A DNA stretch of 41,611 bases, taken from the NCBI GenBank assembly GCA_026982415.1, contig JALSHE010000105.1, positions 1 through 41,611 of the forward strand. Reading direction: 5' to 3'. Shown in pieces: positions 1-8,498 of this stretch (positions are counted from its first letter, which is position 1; each line of letters begins with the position of its first letter). The stretch is from Robiginitomaculum sp. Lineage in GTDB: Bacteria > Pseudomonadota > Alphaproteobacteria > Caulobacterales > Maricaulaceae. The position numbers and the translations under genes were made by a program. The notes under the pieces are model-generated. The model saw only the letters and a program-made list of their open reading frames with translations, ran no database searches and had not been told where the DNA came from.

Positions 1-232
1 TCAGCCATATTGCCTAAGCGCTTCCTTGTGAATATGCGTTGTTATAGCATTACTTTGGGGGCGTCTAACGAAAATCAAGGGTAAATATCACGGAAACTAG
101 GCAGAGATACACAAGGCGCTGCAGAGGATTTTAGCAAACCAACCTACATTCTATGCAGCTTGTTCCGAGTAGTTTCATCCTTATTCCATTTATAGGCAGG
201 GCTAGCGCATATGGTTTTCCCCTTAGCACTTA

Positions 233-279
233 CCCCTCACCTTGTTCCTCTCCCCATGGGAGAGGAACAAGGTGAGGGG
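233..279. repeat. Perfect 22-bp inverted repeat with 3-nt loop
   Basis: The arms at 233-254 and 258-279 are exact reverse complements around the loop CAT (255-257). They read C-rich then G-rich (CCCCTCACC... and ...GGTGAGGGG). The flanks look partly complementary too (CTTAGCACTTA on the left, CACGCTAAG on the right), so the element may be longer. It lacks a T-tract, which argues against a simple terminator. It looks like a dispersed intergenic hairpin (REP or MITE-like), but a single window cannot show copy number. Confidence 0.8.
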
Positions 280-634
280 CGAGAAGGTAGTGGTTCACGC
301 TAAGCCCGAATATTCATATGAGATTGCCCTGCACTTATGGGGGAGGTGGGGTGTCTTGTGCCCGCAGGGTGCAAAAGCAAGTGACCGGACTGAAGAGTAA
401 TATATAAATCAATGACTTAGGTGTTGCTTGGGCGATCTTTGCTTTTTGGACATCGTTGCGGCTCTTGACCCGGGCTAGTGCTCCGCTCTGCAAGCCGCGC
501 TCCCTATAGTAAAAATGGCCAAAAAACAAATCTCATCCCATCAAAGTGGTTCCAATATAAGAAAAAATACTCTAGACATAATTCCCAAAATTCCCGTTCT
601 GTAAGGAATGCATGGTTGGGTAAACGACTGGGCT

Positions 635-674
635 GTAGGGTGGATTAGCACCTTTTGCGCGTAATCCACCTTAC
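635..674. repeat. REP-like hairpin with GTAG foot, downstream of panD
   Basis: The arms GTAGGGTGGATTA (635-647) and TAATCCACCTTAC (662-674) pair over 13 bp with one mismatch, around a 14-nt loop. A GTAG tetranucleotide at the foot of the hairpin is the hallmark of REP elements recognised by RAYT transposases. I recall GTAGGGTGG-type hairpins from many proteobacterial intergenic regions. It lies 4 bp past the panD stop and could also stabilise the 3' end of that mRNA. Confidence 0.6.
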
Positions 675-677
675 AAA

Positions 678-1031
678 TCAATGCTTCACAATCTCATTGT
701 CTTTGTCTAGCAACACGACGGTCGGGGCGTAATTGCGGGCTTTTTCGCGCTCCATATCGCAATAGGTGACAACGATGATTTGGTCACCAACCTGCACACG
801 CCGTGCGGCGGCACCGTTCAGGCCAAAGGTTCTGGAACCGCGCGGGGCTTCGATAGCATAGGTGGTAAAGCGCTCGCCGTTGGTAATATTGAGGATGTCC
901 ACTTGCTCATTGGGCAGAATGTCTGCGCGTTCGAGCAAATCCGTATCAATAGAAATAGACCCTTCATAGTGCAAATCCGCCTGAGTGACGGTGGCACGGT
1001 GCAGCTTACTTTTCATCATTTTAACGATCAT
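678..1031 (-). CDS. panD: Aspartate 1-decarboxylase (pyruvoyl enzyme)
   Basis: PanD makes beta-alanine from L-aspartate for pantothenate and coenzyme A synthesis in the cytosol. The 117-residue protein has the family length. It carries [10 protein letters not shown], with the self-cleavage site Gly24-Ser25, where Ser25 becomes the pyruvoyl cofactor. Also present are the conserved [16 protein letters not shown] stretch and the NGAAAR motif. The start at 1031 is an ATG preceded by AGAGGA at good spacing. It appears to be a single-gene unit: the next gene on the same strand ends 245 bp upstream. Identification is firm. Confidence 0.96.
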   Translation of the reverse strand: MIVKMMKSKLHRATVTQADLHYEGSISIDTDLLERADILPNEQVDILNITNGERFTTYAIEAPRGSRTFGLNGAAARRVQVGDQIIVVTYCDMEREKARNYAPTVVLLDKDNEIVKH

Positions 1032-1172
1032 GTTGGAAATCCTCTTACTGGTTACATATTACATATAAGGAGTATCGTACAGAATACAAATGAGGGAAGC
1101 GCTATGGGCGCATAGCTGTTATGTTGCGTTCAGGTTTGTGGAGAATTGCATTAATTAGAAGCCCAAAACGAA

Positions 1173-1210
1173 AAAAGACGGCTCGCCGAGTTGCCTCTGA
1201 GCCGTCTTTT
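1173..1210 (-). terminator. Rho-independent terminator of the TonB-dependent receptor gene
   Basis: The 12-bp arms 1173-1184 and 1199-1210 (AAAAGACGGCTC and its complement) form a perfect stem. On the minus strand the stem ends in six T residues, as expected for termination of the receptor gene, which stops 67 bp upstream at 1277. Confidence 0.85.
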
Positions 1211-1276
1211 CCTCCCCCTAGGATGTGATTTTACGACGAACGCAAGATCACACCATAAGTTGGTTTAGCCTGTAAA

Positions 1277-3862
1277 TTAAAACTCTTTACGGAGTAATAC
1301 GCCGTAAGTTGCTGGTGCAACAGGGTAAGCATTGATGGTGCCTTGTTGAACAACACCAGGGAAGGCGCTGATATAGGTTTCGTGACCGAGTATATTGCGA
1401 CCCCAAACTTGTATACCAAAGCCGTTATCAAGTTTAACGCCAAGCGAGCCATTGAGATAGCTGGATTTGGCTTCCACGCCGAGAATTTCCACAATGTCCA
1501 CGGTACTTTCATACTGATAGTCACCACGGATATATCCGGTTGTCCCACCGCCAAAGTCGTGAGTATAGGTCGCAGAGGTGGAGAAACCAAACTCTGGAAT
1601 GCCGGCTACTTTTTGACCAGAACGATCAACAACCGTACCATTTGGCCCAGGTGCATTGACAAAACTATCATATACCGCATCCAAATAAATACCTGCTAAG
1701 GTAAGTTTCAATGCGTCTACTGGATAATATGAAGCATCAAATTCAACACCTTTTGTGCTTTGTTTGCCCGCATTGGCTAGAACAAAACCTGTGCCGATGA
1801 ATGTATTAGACTGAAATCCATCAATGCTTTGGTCGAAGATAGCGACATTAATAGCACCTTTGTCGAAGCGGGCTTTCACACCGATTTCGTATACCATAGC
1901 ATCTTCCGGGCCAGCAAAACGTGTTCCGTAGGTCTGGTTGGTTCGGGTGAGGCCTTGGTCAATAAAGATGTTATTGGTTGGTGTTTGTGGCCCGCCGCCA
2001 GGTAGAACGCGACCAGCAAGGTCTGGACGTGAGTCTCGCGACAAATTCCATGATGTAGATTTGAAGCCCGTAGCAGCACTGGCATAGACATTGATGTTGT
2101 CATTCACTTCATAAGCTAAGCGGGCCGTCCAAGTGACCTGCTCGTCATTAGAGCGGCCATCTTCAACCGAGTTGCCAAAGGCGAGGAATTGCGGCAAGAA
2201 TTGCAAACCTTGCAGGCCGCCTCTAACCTGGCCTTCGATAGCCGGAACAAAACCGAGTAAATAACCTTGTTGTGCAGCTGCGCCCGCTCCACCGCCAGCG
2301 ATAAATGCTTGCGTGCCAGCATTCAAAGGCACACCAAATGTAGCTTGGAAAGCTTGGAAGATAGGATTGTTCGCATCATCAAAAGCGCCCGCTATGGCAC
2401 CTTGGGCAAGTAAGTCGATACCGTTGACATTATTCAGGTCAAGGGATGAGAAAACCTCATTGTTAATGGTTCTACCTGTGACCGATTTTTTGTCTTTGGT
2501 GAAGTTAACACCACCAGTTACGGTCAATTTTTCGCTGGCATGAAAATCCACAGTCGCAAATGCTGAATAGGCAGTATTGTCTTGGGTGAAAAACTCTTGC
2601 GTATCACCGTCTGCACTGAGGAATGTACCAGGAGCAAAGCCGTTGGTTAGCTCGATAGTGCCTAATAGAGCCGGGCTACCAGCCAGTATGTCAATATAAT
2701 TACGGAAATCACCCCCGACATCTAGCCCGCTATTTTGCTCGATAGCTTCATTAAAGTAAAAGCCGCCAAGCATCCAGTCGATCTTGTTGTCGCCAGTAGA
2801 CGTCAGGCGAATTTCTTGTGTAAAGGTTTTAATGTCGACATTGTCGTCTACGACTAAAATATCTGCTGTTGTGTAGTCAGCGTCATAGTTGTTTCTAGCA
2901 TCATTAGCGCGGAATGAACTAATAGATGTGAAAGAAAATGTGTCAAAATCAACGTCAATATGCGCAGAAATTCCAGTATCCTTAACATCATTCACGCTAT
3001 TGCTATTTTGATAATTGATGTAAGCAAATGGATTATTCGGGTCGGCCAGCTGCCCGCCAAGTGCTTGGATTGCACCAGCCGTAGGGCCATTTACAAAGTT
3101 GGTGACAGAGCAACATATTTCATCGATTTTGCTATGATCAAGGATAAAACGCATGGAAATATCATCGCGAGGTTCGAACAAGAGCTGACCGCGCAAACTT
3201 AAACGATCCCGGCTATTATTGGCTTCCAAACCAACGGCGCTTGGCGCATAACCGTCGCGTTTGTTTACAGATCCCCCGAGACTTACTGCAATCGTATCAG
3301 ACAAACCGCCCGTCGCATAGGCTCTGAAGACGCGTTGGTTGAAATTGCCAACACCACCTTCAAGATAACCTTGGGTTTGGAAAGATGGTTTCGCCGTCAC
3401 AACGCTGATAACACCCGCAGAGGCATTTTTACCAAATAGTGTGGATTGAGGGCCGGAAAGGACTTCGATGCGTTCTAGTTTTGGCAGATCGCCAATTTGC
3501 GCGGCTGAACGTGAGCGGTAAACACCGTCGATAAACACACCAACGGAAGGCTCAATGCCTGCATTGTTAGCGCCATTACCAAAGCCGCGAATGCGGAAAT
3601 TTGTATTTTTAGAAGATTGTAATTGTCCAACACGTAGGGAAGGAACTACGGATTGCAAATCGGTTATGTCAAGGATTTGCGCTTTTTCAAGTGTATCAGC
3701 AGACGTAACGGAAACGGTAACAGGTGTTTCTTGCAAAGTTTGCTGGCGCTTGGTCGCTGTGACGATAATCTCGTCTTTTATCTGCGCATTTGCTGTGCCT
3801 GAAAAAGCTACACTTGCTACGAATGCGGTTGAAGCGAGTAGTCCTAGTTTCTTATTGAACAT
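1277..3862 (-). CDS. TonB-dependent outer-membrane receptor
   Basis: This is an 861-residue outer-membrane transporter powered by TonB-ExbBD. The start at 3862 is chosen because the ATG has AGGGGA just upstream and opens a clear signal peptide (MFNKKLGLLA..., cleavage after ANA26). The mature N-terminus has a TonB-box-like DEIIVTATKR (30-39). A plug domain follows (TPVTVSVTSADTLEK, RIRGFGNGANNAGIEPSVGVFIDGVYRSR region), then a long beta-barrel ending in the C-terminal Phe typical of outer-membrane proteins. The reading frame stays open for 123 more codons upstream, but that part has no ribosome site and runs over the radA promoter. The substrate is unknown. No ferric-reductase or siderophore gene lies nearby. 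It is transcribed alone, divergently from radA. Confidence 0.93.
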   Translation of the reverse strand: MFNKKLGLLASTAFVASVAFSGTANAQIKDEIIVTATKRQQTLQETPVTVSVTSADTLEKAQILDITDLQSVVPSLRVGQLQSSKNTNFRIRGFGNGANNAGIEPSVGVFIDGVYRSRSAAQIGDLPKLERIEVLSGPQSTLFGKNASAGVISVVTAKPSFQTQGYLEGGVGNFNQRVFRAYATGGLSDTIAVSLGGSVNKRDGYAPSAVGLEANNSRDRLSLRGQLLFEPRDDISMRFILDHSKIDEICCSVTNFVNGPTAGAIQALGGQLADPNNPFAYINYQNSNSVNDVKDTGISAHIDVDFDTFSFTSISSFRANDARNNYDADYTTADILVVDDNVDIKTFTQEIRLTSTGDNKIDWMLGGFYFNEAIEQNSGLDVGGDFRNYIDILAGSPALLGTIELTNGFAPGTFLSADGDTQEFFTQDNTAYSAFATVDFHASEKLTVTGGVNFTKDKKSVTGRTINNEVFSSLDLNNVNGIDLLAQGAIAGAFDDANNPIFQAFQATFGVPLNAGTQAFIAGGGAGAAAQQGYLLGFVPAIEGQVRGGLQGLQFLPQFLAFGNSVEDGRSNDEQVTWTARLAYEVNDNINVYASAATGFKSTSWNLSRDSRPDLAGRVLPGGGPQTPTNNIFIDQGLTRTNQTYGTRFAGPEDAMVYEIGVKARFDKGAINVAIFDQSIDGFQSNTFIGTGFVLANAGKQSTKGVEFDASYYPVDALKLTLAGIYLDAVYDSFVNAPGPNGTVVDRSGQKVAGIPEFGFSTSATYTHDFGGGTTGYIRGDYQYESTVDIVEILGVEAKSSYLNGSLGVKLDNGFGIQVWGRNILGHETYISAFPGVVQQGTINAYPVAPATYGVLLRKEF

Positions 3863-3880
3863 AAAGGTCCCCTTTTTATT

Positions 3881-3911
3881 GGTTTGTTGGTTTGTTGGTT
3901 TATATATATAA
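3881..3911 (-). repeat. 8-bp tandem repeat plus TA run upstream of the TonB-receptor gene
   Basis: On the + strand GGTTTGTT is repeated about 2.5 times (3881-3900) and runs directly into alternating TA (3901-3910). On the minus strand it lies about 20-50 bp upstream of the receptor ATG, in the 5' leader or core promoter. Short tandem repeats in such a place can change length by slippage. Whether this one does is unknown. Confidence 0.6.
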
Positions 3912-4058
3912 TTCTGTATAGACGTTATGCGATAATTAACTAAAGCGCAAAGCCTTGTCTGTCTTGTTATGAAAAAAAGTGCATACTGTGCCAAATAAGT
4001 CACAAGCTTGATGGCGTGTTTGCACTCGTGACTTTTTCGGAACATTACATAAACATAG

Positions 4059-4086
4059 TTGACAGTTGGGATTACGTTCTTATTAT
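4059..4086 (+). promoter_or_regulatory. Predicted sigma-70 promoter of radA
   Basis: TTGACA (4059-4064) is followed after 16 bp by TATTAT (4081-4086). This places transcription start near 4093, about 20 nt before the radA ATG at 4112, with GGAG at 4099-4102 as ribosome site. The match to consensus is strong, but no experiment supports it. Confidence 0.6.
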
Positions 4087-4111
4087 GTTCTATAAATTTG
4101 GAGTGTAGAGC

Positions 4112-5488
4112 ATGGGTAAAGCCGTTAATATTTTTGTTTGCCAATCTTGCGGCAGTGTCCACGGTAAATGGGCTGGGCGGTGCGATGCTTGTGGGGAGTG
4201 GAATACATTGGTCGAGGAAGTTCCAGCGCAAAATGCGCCGAAGTCTGGGCGGCGGCGCAAAAGCCGGGCAATAGCTTTTGTCGAACTGGATAGCGAGATC
4301 GAAGAACTGCCACGGCTTAATACTGGCATTGATGAGCTTAACCGGGTCACGGGCGGCGGTTTTGTCCCTGGCTCAGCACTGCTGATTGGCGGCGATCCGG
4401 GTATTGGTAAATCTACGCTCTTGCTACAAGTCGCAGGGTTTATGGCGAAAGCCAACTGCAAGGCGGCTTATATTTCAGGTGAAGAATCTACCGCACAAGT
4501 TAAGCGCCGGGCGAAACGGCTCGGTCTTTCGGACGCCCCTGTCTATCTGGCTGCCGAGACATCAATTGGCCCTATAATAGACGGTTTGATGGTGGAAAAA
4601 CCGGACGTAATTATTATCGATTCTATACAGACCATGTGGACGGATCAACTTGGCGCGGCACCGGGCACAGTGGCGCAGGTACGGGCTTGTTCCCAAGAAT
4701 TGACCCGCTATGCCAAAAAGTCTGGAGCCGTTGTTTTGTTGGTGGGGCATGTGACTAAGGACGGGCAAATAGCCGGGCCGCGCGTGGTCGAACATATGGT
4801 CGATGCGGTTTTGTATTTTGAGGGTGACCGGGCTAACCAGTTTCGCATATTACGCGCCCATAAAAACCGCTTTGGTCCGACCGACGAAATCGGTGTGTTT
4901 GAAATGGGGGGGGCGGGGCTTGTGGAAGTGGAAAATCCGTCCGCATTATTTTTGGACGGGCGCGGTGAGGCGGCTTCCGGTGCTGCCGTATTTGCCGGGC
5001 TTGAGGGAACTCGGCCTGTGCTGACAGAAATTCAGGCTTTGGTGGCGCCAGCCGCTTTCGGCACGCCGCGCCGCGCCGTTGTTGGCTGGGATAGCGGGCG
5101 GTTGGCTATGGTGCTTGCCGTGCTGGAAGCCCGTTGCGGGGTTAGTTTTGGCGGCAAGGATGTCTATCTTAATGTAGCGGGTGGTCTCAAAATCAATGAA
5201 CCAGCCGCAGATTTAGCTGTGGCGGCGGCACTGGCATCATCAGTGTTTGATATACCATTGCCAGCGGACTGCGTTGTTTTCGGAGAGATTAGTCTTTCCG
5301 GCGATGTGCGTCAGGCTTCGCGCACGGATGCAAGGCTCAAGGAGGCGGCCAAGCTTGGCTTTAAACGCGCCATTGCCCCACAAAACAAGTCCACCAAGAA
5401 AGATGCATCACCAGATCAACTGCCGATTATTGAAATCAGTACTTTGCCTGACCTGATAAGCCGTGTAGAAGCCCTATCTGACGGGTGA
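4112..5488 (+). CDS. radA: DNA repair protein RadA (Sms)
   Basis: RadA is a RecA-like, hexameric ATPase that drives branch migration in recombinational repair. The 458-residue protein has all family landmarks: an N-terminal C4 zinc finger (Cys10, Cys13, Cys24, Cys27), Walker A GGDPGIGKST (93-102), Walker B VIIIDS (166-171), the RadA-specific KNRFG motif (251-255) and a C-terminal Lon-protease-like domain. The ATG at 4112 matches the conserved N-terminus just before the zinc finger. A G8 run lies inside the gene at 4906-4913. It heads a + strand series with cvpA and purF, a common alphaproteobacterial order. Confidence 0.97.
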   Translation: MGKAVNIFVCQSCGSVHGKWAGRCDACGEWNTLVEEVPAQNAPKSGRRRKSRAIAFVELDSEIEELPRLNTGIDELNRVTGGGFVPGSALLIGGDPGIGKSTLLLQVAGFMAKANCKAAYISGEESTAQVKRRAKRLGLSDAPVYLAAETSIGPIIDGLMVEKPDVIIIDSIQTMWTDQLGAAPGTVAQVRACSQELTRYAKKSGAVVLLVGHVTKDGQIAGPRVVEHMVDAVLYFEGDRANQFRILRAHKNRFGPTDEIGVFEMGGAGLVEVENPSALFLDGRGEAASGAAVFAGLEGTRPVLTEIQALVAPAAFGTPRRAVVGWDSGRLAMVLAVLEARCGVSFGGKDVYLNVAGGLKINEPAADLAVAAALASSVFDIPLPADCVVFGEISLSGDVRQASRTDARLKEAAKLGFKRAIAPQNKSTKKDASPDQLPIIEISTLPDLISRVEALSDG

Positions 5489-5535
5489 CGATTCCCATAT
5501 GGGTGTCCCCATAACGTTTTATCTGGGGATAAGAT

Positions 5536-6108
5536 ATGGAAATAGCAGGCACGACATTTGGCGGTTTTGACGTTGTCGTTTTTATCATTCTTGGATTTTC
5601 AGGCATTTTGGCCTTTGCGCGCGGTATTTCGCGCGAGCTAATTTCCATTATTGCTTTGTTGGTTGGGGTGGTTGGAGCCTTGTTTATCTTTGGTCGTTAC
5701 CAGATCAATGTGCAAAGTTTTATTAAGCCTGCATGGTTAGCAGACGGCGCTTTATTGCTCGGCGTATTTGGTCTTATTTATCTTGTTTCCAGCTTTTTAA
5801 TGCGGGGCTGGGCAAAATCTATTCGCGGGCAGAAACCCCCATTTTTCGATAGGTTACTGGGGCTTGGCTTCGGTTTGGCACGCGGGTTAGTCCTAGCTTC
5901 ACTATTTGTACTGGTTATATCTAAATCTGCAAAAGACGGCGAACCTGCTGAATGGATGAGTACGGCAAAAACCTACCCAATTTTGCGCCAAGTCTCTGAC
6001 ACCCTGCAAAACCTGCCATTCGCTCGCGCCAAAGAAATTGCCGAAGATATACAGACGAAGGGAAAAGAATCAGATATACTCCCCGATATTCCCCAAGAGG
6101 CTCCCTAA
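5536..6108 (+). CDS. cvpA: CvpA family membrane protein
   Basis: This is a 190-residue inner-membrane protein with about four hydrophobic segments (roughly residues 10-28, 32-52, 64-88 and 108-130), then a polar tail, as in the CvpA (colicin V production) family. Its biochemical role is unsettled; in other bacteria it affects envelope stress resistance. The ATG at 5536 follows GGGGAT at good spacing. It sits 47 bp after radA and 23 bp before purF. The cvpA-purF linkage is conserved widely, and the three genes probably share transcripts. Confidence 0.9.
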   Translation: MEIAGTTFGGFDVVVFIILGFSGILAFARGISRELISIIALLVGVVGALFIFGRYQINVQSFIKPAWLADGALLLGVFGLIYLVSSFLMRGWAKSIRGQKPPFFDRLLGLGFGLARGLVLASLFVLVISKSAKDGEPAEWMSTAKTYPILRQVSDTLQNLPFARAKEIAEDIQTKGKESDILPDIPQEAP

Positions 6109-6131
6109 AGAGACCTTAAGCAAGAACCACA

Positions 6132-7652
6132 ATGCGTACACTGAAAGAGCTACAAATGCCCACCCATATAACGCCGAAAGACTTCGAGATTAAGCATCTG
6201 AATATGTCCCCGAAAATCCGTGAAGAATGCGGTGTGTTCGGGATTTACGGGGTGGAAGACGCCGCAGCGGTTACCACGCTCGGTCTACATGCGCTCCAAC
6301 ACCGGGGTCAAGAAGCTTGCGGGATTGCCAGCTTTGACGGTAAATTCCACTCGGAGCGCCATCTCGGCCTGGTCGGGGAAAACTTTACGGGCAAAGATTT
6401 GCGCCAACGCTTGCCGGGTCATGTGGCGATTGGCCATAACCGTTATTCCACCGCCGGGCAAACCTTGCTGCGTAACACCCAGCCTTTATTTGCTGAAATG
6501 GACAGCGGCGGGCTTGCCATTGCCCATAATGGTCATTTGACCAATGCGTATTTGCTGCGTGAACAATTGGTACATGATGGTGCTATTTTCCAATCTACCA
6601 GTGATACCGAGGTCGTCTTGCATCTTGTATCGCGTTCGCGGCGCACGTCTTTCATAGACCGATTTATCGACGCCCTGCGGCAAATTGATGGTGGCTTTGC
6701 ATTTGTTGGTATTACTAATAAAAAGCTCATCGGCGCTCGCGACCGATTGGGCATTCGCCCCCTCGTGCTGGGCAAAAAAGGGGATGCCTATATATTGGCG
6801 TCCGAGACCTGCGCGCTGGATATGATAGATGCAGAGCTTGTCCGCGAAATTGAGCCGGGTGAAGTCGTGGTTATTACCAAGGACGGCGCAAAAAATAAAA
6901 TTGAATTTATCCGCGCTTTCCCAAAAGTGCCCAAGCGGCCTTGCGTGTTTGAATTTGTCTATTTTGCCCGCCCCGACAGCATTGTCGGCGGCCAAAGTGT
7001 CTATGAAGTTCGCAAACGTATGGGGATGCGCCTTGCCAAAGAATGCCCGGCTGATGTTGATTTGATCATCCCCGTACCCGATAGCGGCGTACCGGCTGCG
7101 CTCGGCTTTGCCCAGGCGGCTAGCATCCCCTTTGAGCTGGGGATTATCCGCAACCATTATGTAGGCCGGACATTTATCCAGCCAACCCAAGCCATCCGCG
7201 ATATTGGCGTCCGGCTAAAACATTCTGCCAACCACACCCTGATTAAGGGCAAGAAAGTCTTGCTGGTGGACGACAGTATTGTGCGCGGGACAACATCGAC
7301 TAAAATCGTGCGTATGATACGGGATGCCGGAGCTGCTGAAGTACATTTTCGCTCGGCATCACCTGAAATTCGCCACCCGGATTTCTACGGCGTCGACATG
7401 CCCAGCACGGATAAATTACTGGCCGCCAATTATGACCTAGAGGGTATGCGCGAATTGCTGGGTGCTGATAGTCTCGGATTTTTGTCCATAGAGGGTCTCT
7501 ATAGCGCCATTGGTGATTTGACCCGTAATGATGAATATCCACAGTTTTCGGATCACTGTTTTACGGGGGAATACCCGACTTCACTGGTTGACAATGAACG
7601 TAAAAACTCTGGTGAAAACCCGCAACTTTCTTTCCTCGTAGATGTAGCCTAA
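6132..7652 (+). CDS. purF: Amidophosphoribosyltransferase
   Basis: PurF catalyses the first step of purine synthesis, PRPP plus glutamine to phosphoribosylamine. An N-terminal class II glutaminase domain starts at the nucleophile Cys33 (EECGVFGIYG); residues 1-32 would be a removed propeptide. It is followed by a phosphoribosyltransferase domain with the PRPP loop VLLVDDSIVRGTTS (about 374-388). Of the four Cys that bind a 4Fe-4S cluster in Bacillus PurF, only two are kept (RPCVFEF and DHCFTG); the others are Asp (HPDFYG) and Ser. A cluster is therefore unlikely. The start is uncertain: Met9 (6156) and Met25 (6204) are also possible, and none has a strong ribosome site. Confidence 0.96.
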   Translation: MRTLKELQMPTHITPKDFEIKHLNMSPKIREECGVFGIYGVEDAAAVTTLGLHALQHRGQEACGIASFDGKFHSERHLGLVGENFTGKDLRQRLPGHVAIGHNRYSTAGQTLLRNTQPLFAEMDSGGLAIAHNGHLTNAYLLREQLVHDGAIFQSTSDTEVVLHLVSRSRRTSFIDRFIDALRQIDGGFAFVGITNKKLIGARDRLGIRPLVLGKKGDAYILASETCALDMIDAELVREIEPGEVVVITKDGAKNKIEFIRAFPKVPKRPCVFEFVYFARPDSIVGGQSVYEVRKRMGMRLAKECPADVDLIIPVPDSGVPAALGFAQAASIPFELGIIRNHYVGRTFIQPTQAIRDIGVRLKHSANHTLIKGKKVLLVDDSIVRGTTSTKIVRMIRDAGAAEVHFRSASPEIRHPDFYGVDMPSTDKLLAANYDLEGMRELLGADSLGFLSIEGLYSAIGDLTRNDEYPQFSDHCFTGEYPTSLVDNERKNSGENPQLSFLVDVA

Positions 7653-7655
7653 GAT

Positions 7656-8381
7656 ATGACAGACAAACCCCTTAAAGGTCGCGTGACATTGGTCACAGGC
7701 GCAACGCGCGGTATCGGATATGCGGCCGCAATAGAATTAGCCAAAGCTGGCTCCCACATTATTGCTACCGCCCGCACACAAGGCGGGCTTGAGGATCTGG
7801 ACGATGCTATTCGGGCGCAAGGTGGTGAATGCACAATCGTGCCCATGGATTTTAAAATGCTGGACGGGATCGACCAATTGGGTAAGGCGGTTTATGAACG
7901 TTGGGGGCGGCTCGACGGTCTGCTGGCTAATGCCGGTGTGCTGGGCGAAATCGCACCTGTACCTCATATCTCGCCCAAGAAATTTGACGAAGCATTGGCC
8001 ATAAATGTCACAGCAAATTTCCGCCTCATTCGTTCGTTGGAACCACTCCTGATGGCGTCCCCGTCAGGCCGCGCCGTGTTCATGAGCTCACGCGCCAGCG
8101 TATCGCGCAAAGCATTTTGGGGCGCATATGCCGCCAGCAAAGCTGCCCTAGACGCTATGGTGCAGTGTTGGGCCGACGAGACAGAACAATCAAATTTGCG
8201 TATAAATCTGGTTTACCCCGGCCCCGTCCGCACCCAGATGCGCGCCAAAGCGATGCCCGGCGAAGACCCGGACACTTTACCTCAACCGATAGATATAGCC
8301 AAACGACTCGTCCCGCTACTCTCGCCTGATTATAAAGCCCACGGCGAGATTATTAGCTTTCGGGGCGAGGAACCGCTCTAG
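7656..8381 (+). CDS. Short-chain dehydrogenase/reductase
   Basis: This is a 241-residue classical SDR with the NAD(P)-binding TGATRGIG (14-21), the NAG motif, a catalytic Ser in FMSSRAS, and Tyr158/Lys162 in YAASK. It ends in PGPVRT and a short C-terminal region. The substrate cannot be read from the sequence. It starts 3 bp after the purF stop, so it is almost certainly cotranscribed. A purF-SDR pair is common in alphaproteobacteria, but I know of no proven purine role. Confidence 0.92.
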   Translation: MTDKPLKGRVTLVTGATRGIGYAAAIELAKAGSHIIATARTQGGLEDLDDAIRAQGGECTIVPMDFKMLDGIDQLGKAVYERWGRLDGLLANAGVLGEIAPVPHISPKKFDEALAINVTANFRLIRSLEPLLMASPSGRAVFMSSRASVSRKAFWGAYAASKAALDAMVQCWADETEQSNLRINLVYPGPVRTQMRAKAMPGEDPDTLPQPIDIAKRLVPLLSPDYKAHGEIISFRGEEPL

Positions 8382-8498
8382 TTTGGTTTTACTGGGTAGG
8401 GTCGGTGGGTTTTTCGGATAATTCTTTGAGTAAGGCCTGAATTACCGCACGAATATCTGCAAGGGCCATTGAGGATAATTCGGATAATCGCTTTTTCG

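Larger units (their letters stand above)
1..677. other. Intergenic region without a convincing gene
   Basis: I see no ORF here with a good start, ribosome site and protein-like composition. It holds two inverted repeats, described separately. At 6-8 on the minus strand there is an ATG (reading Met-Ala) about 5 nt downstream of an AGGC. A gene running leftwards out of the window could start there, but only two codons are visible, so this is only a possibility. Confidence 0.5.

Noticed and set aside
335-529. 64-codon minus-strand ORF in the first intergenic region
   Set aside because: It opens with a TTG without ribosome site, its composition is not protein-like to my eye, and no motif is visible. 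It could be a decayed fragment, but nothing supports a gene.
3981-3993. Sigma-54-like TGGCAC...TGC upstream of the TonB receptor
   Set aside because: The distance between the GG and GC elements is about 10 bp; sigma-54 promoters need 12.
3863-4231. 123-codon N-terminal extension of the TonB-receptor frame
   Set aside because: It has no ribosome site, would bury the signal peptide, and overlaps the radA promoter and 5' end.
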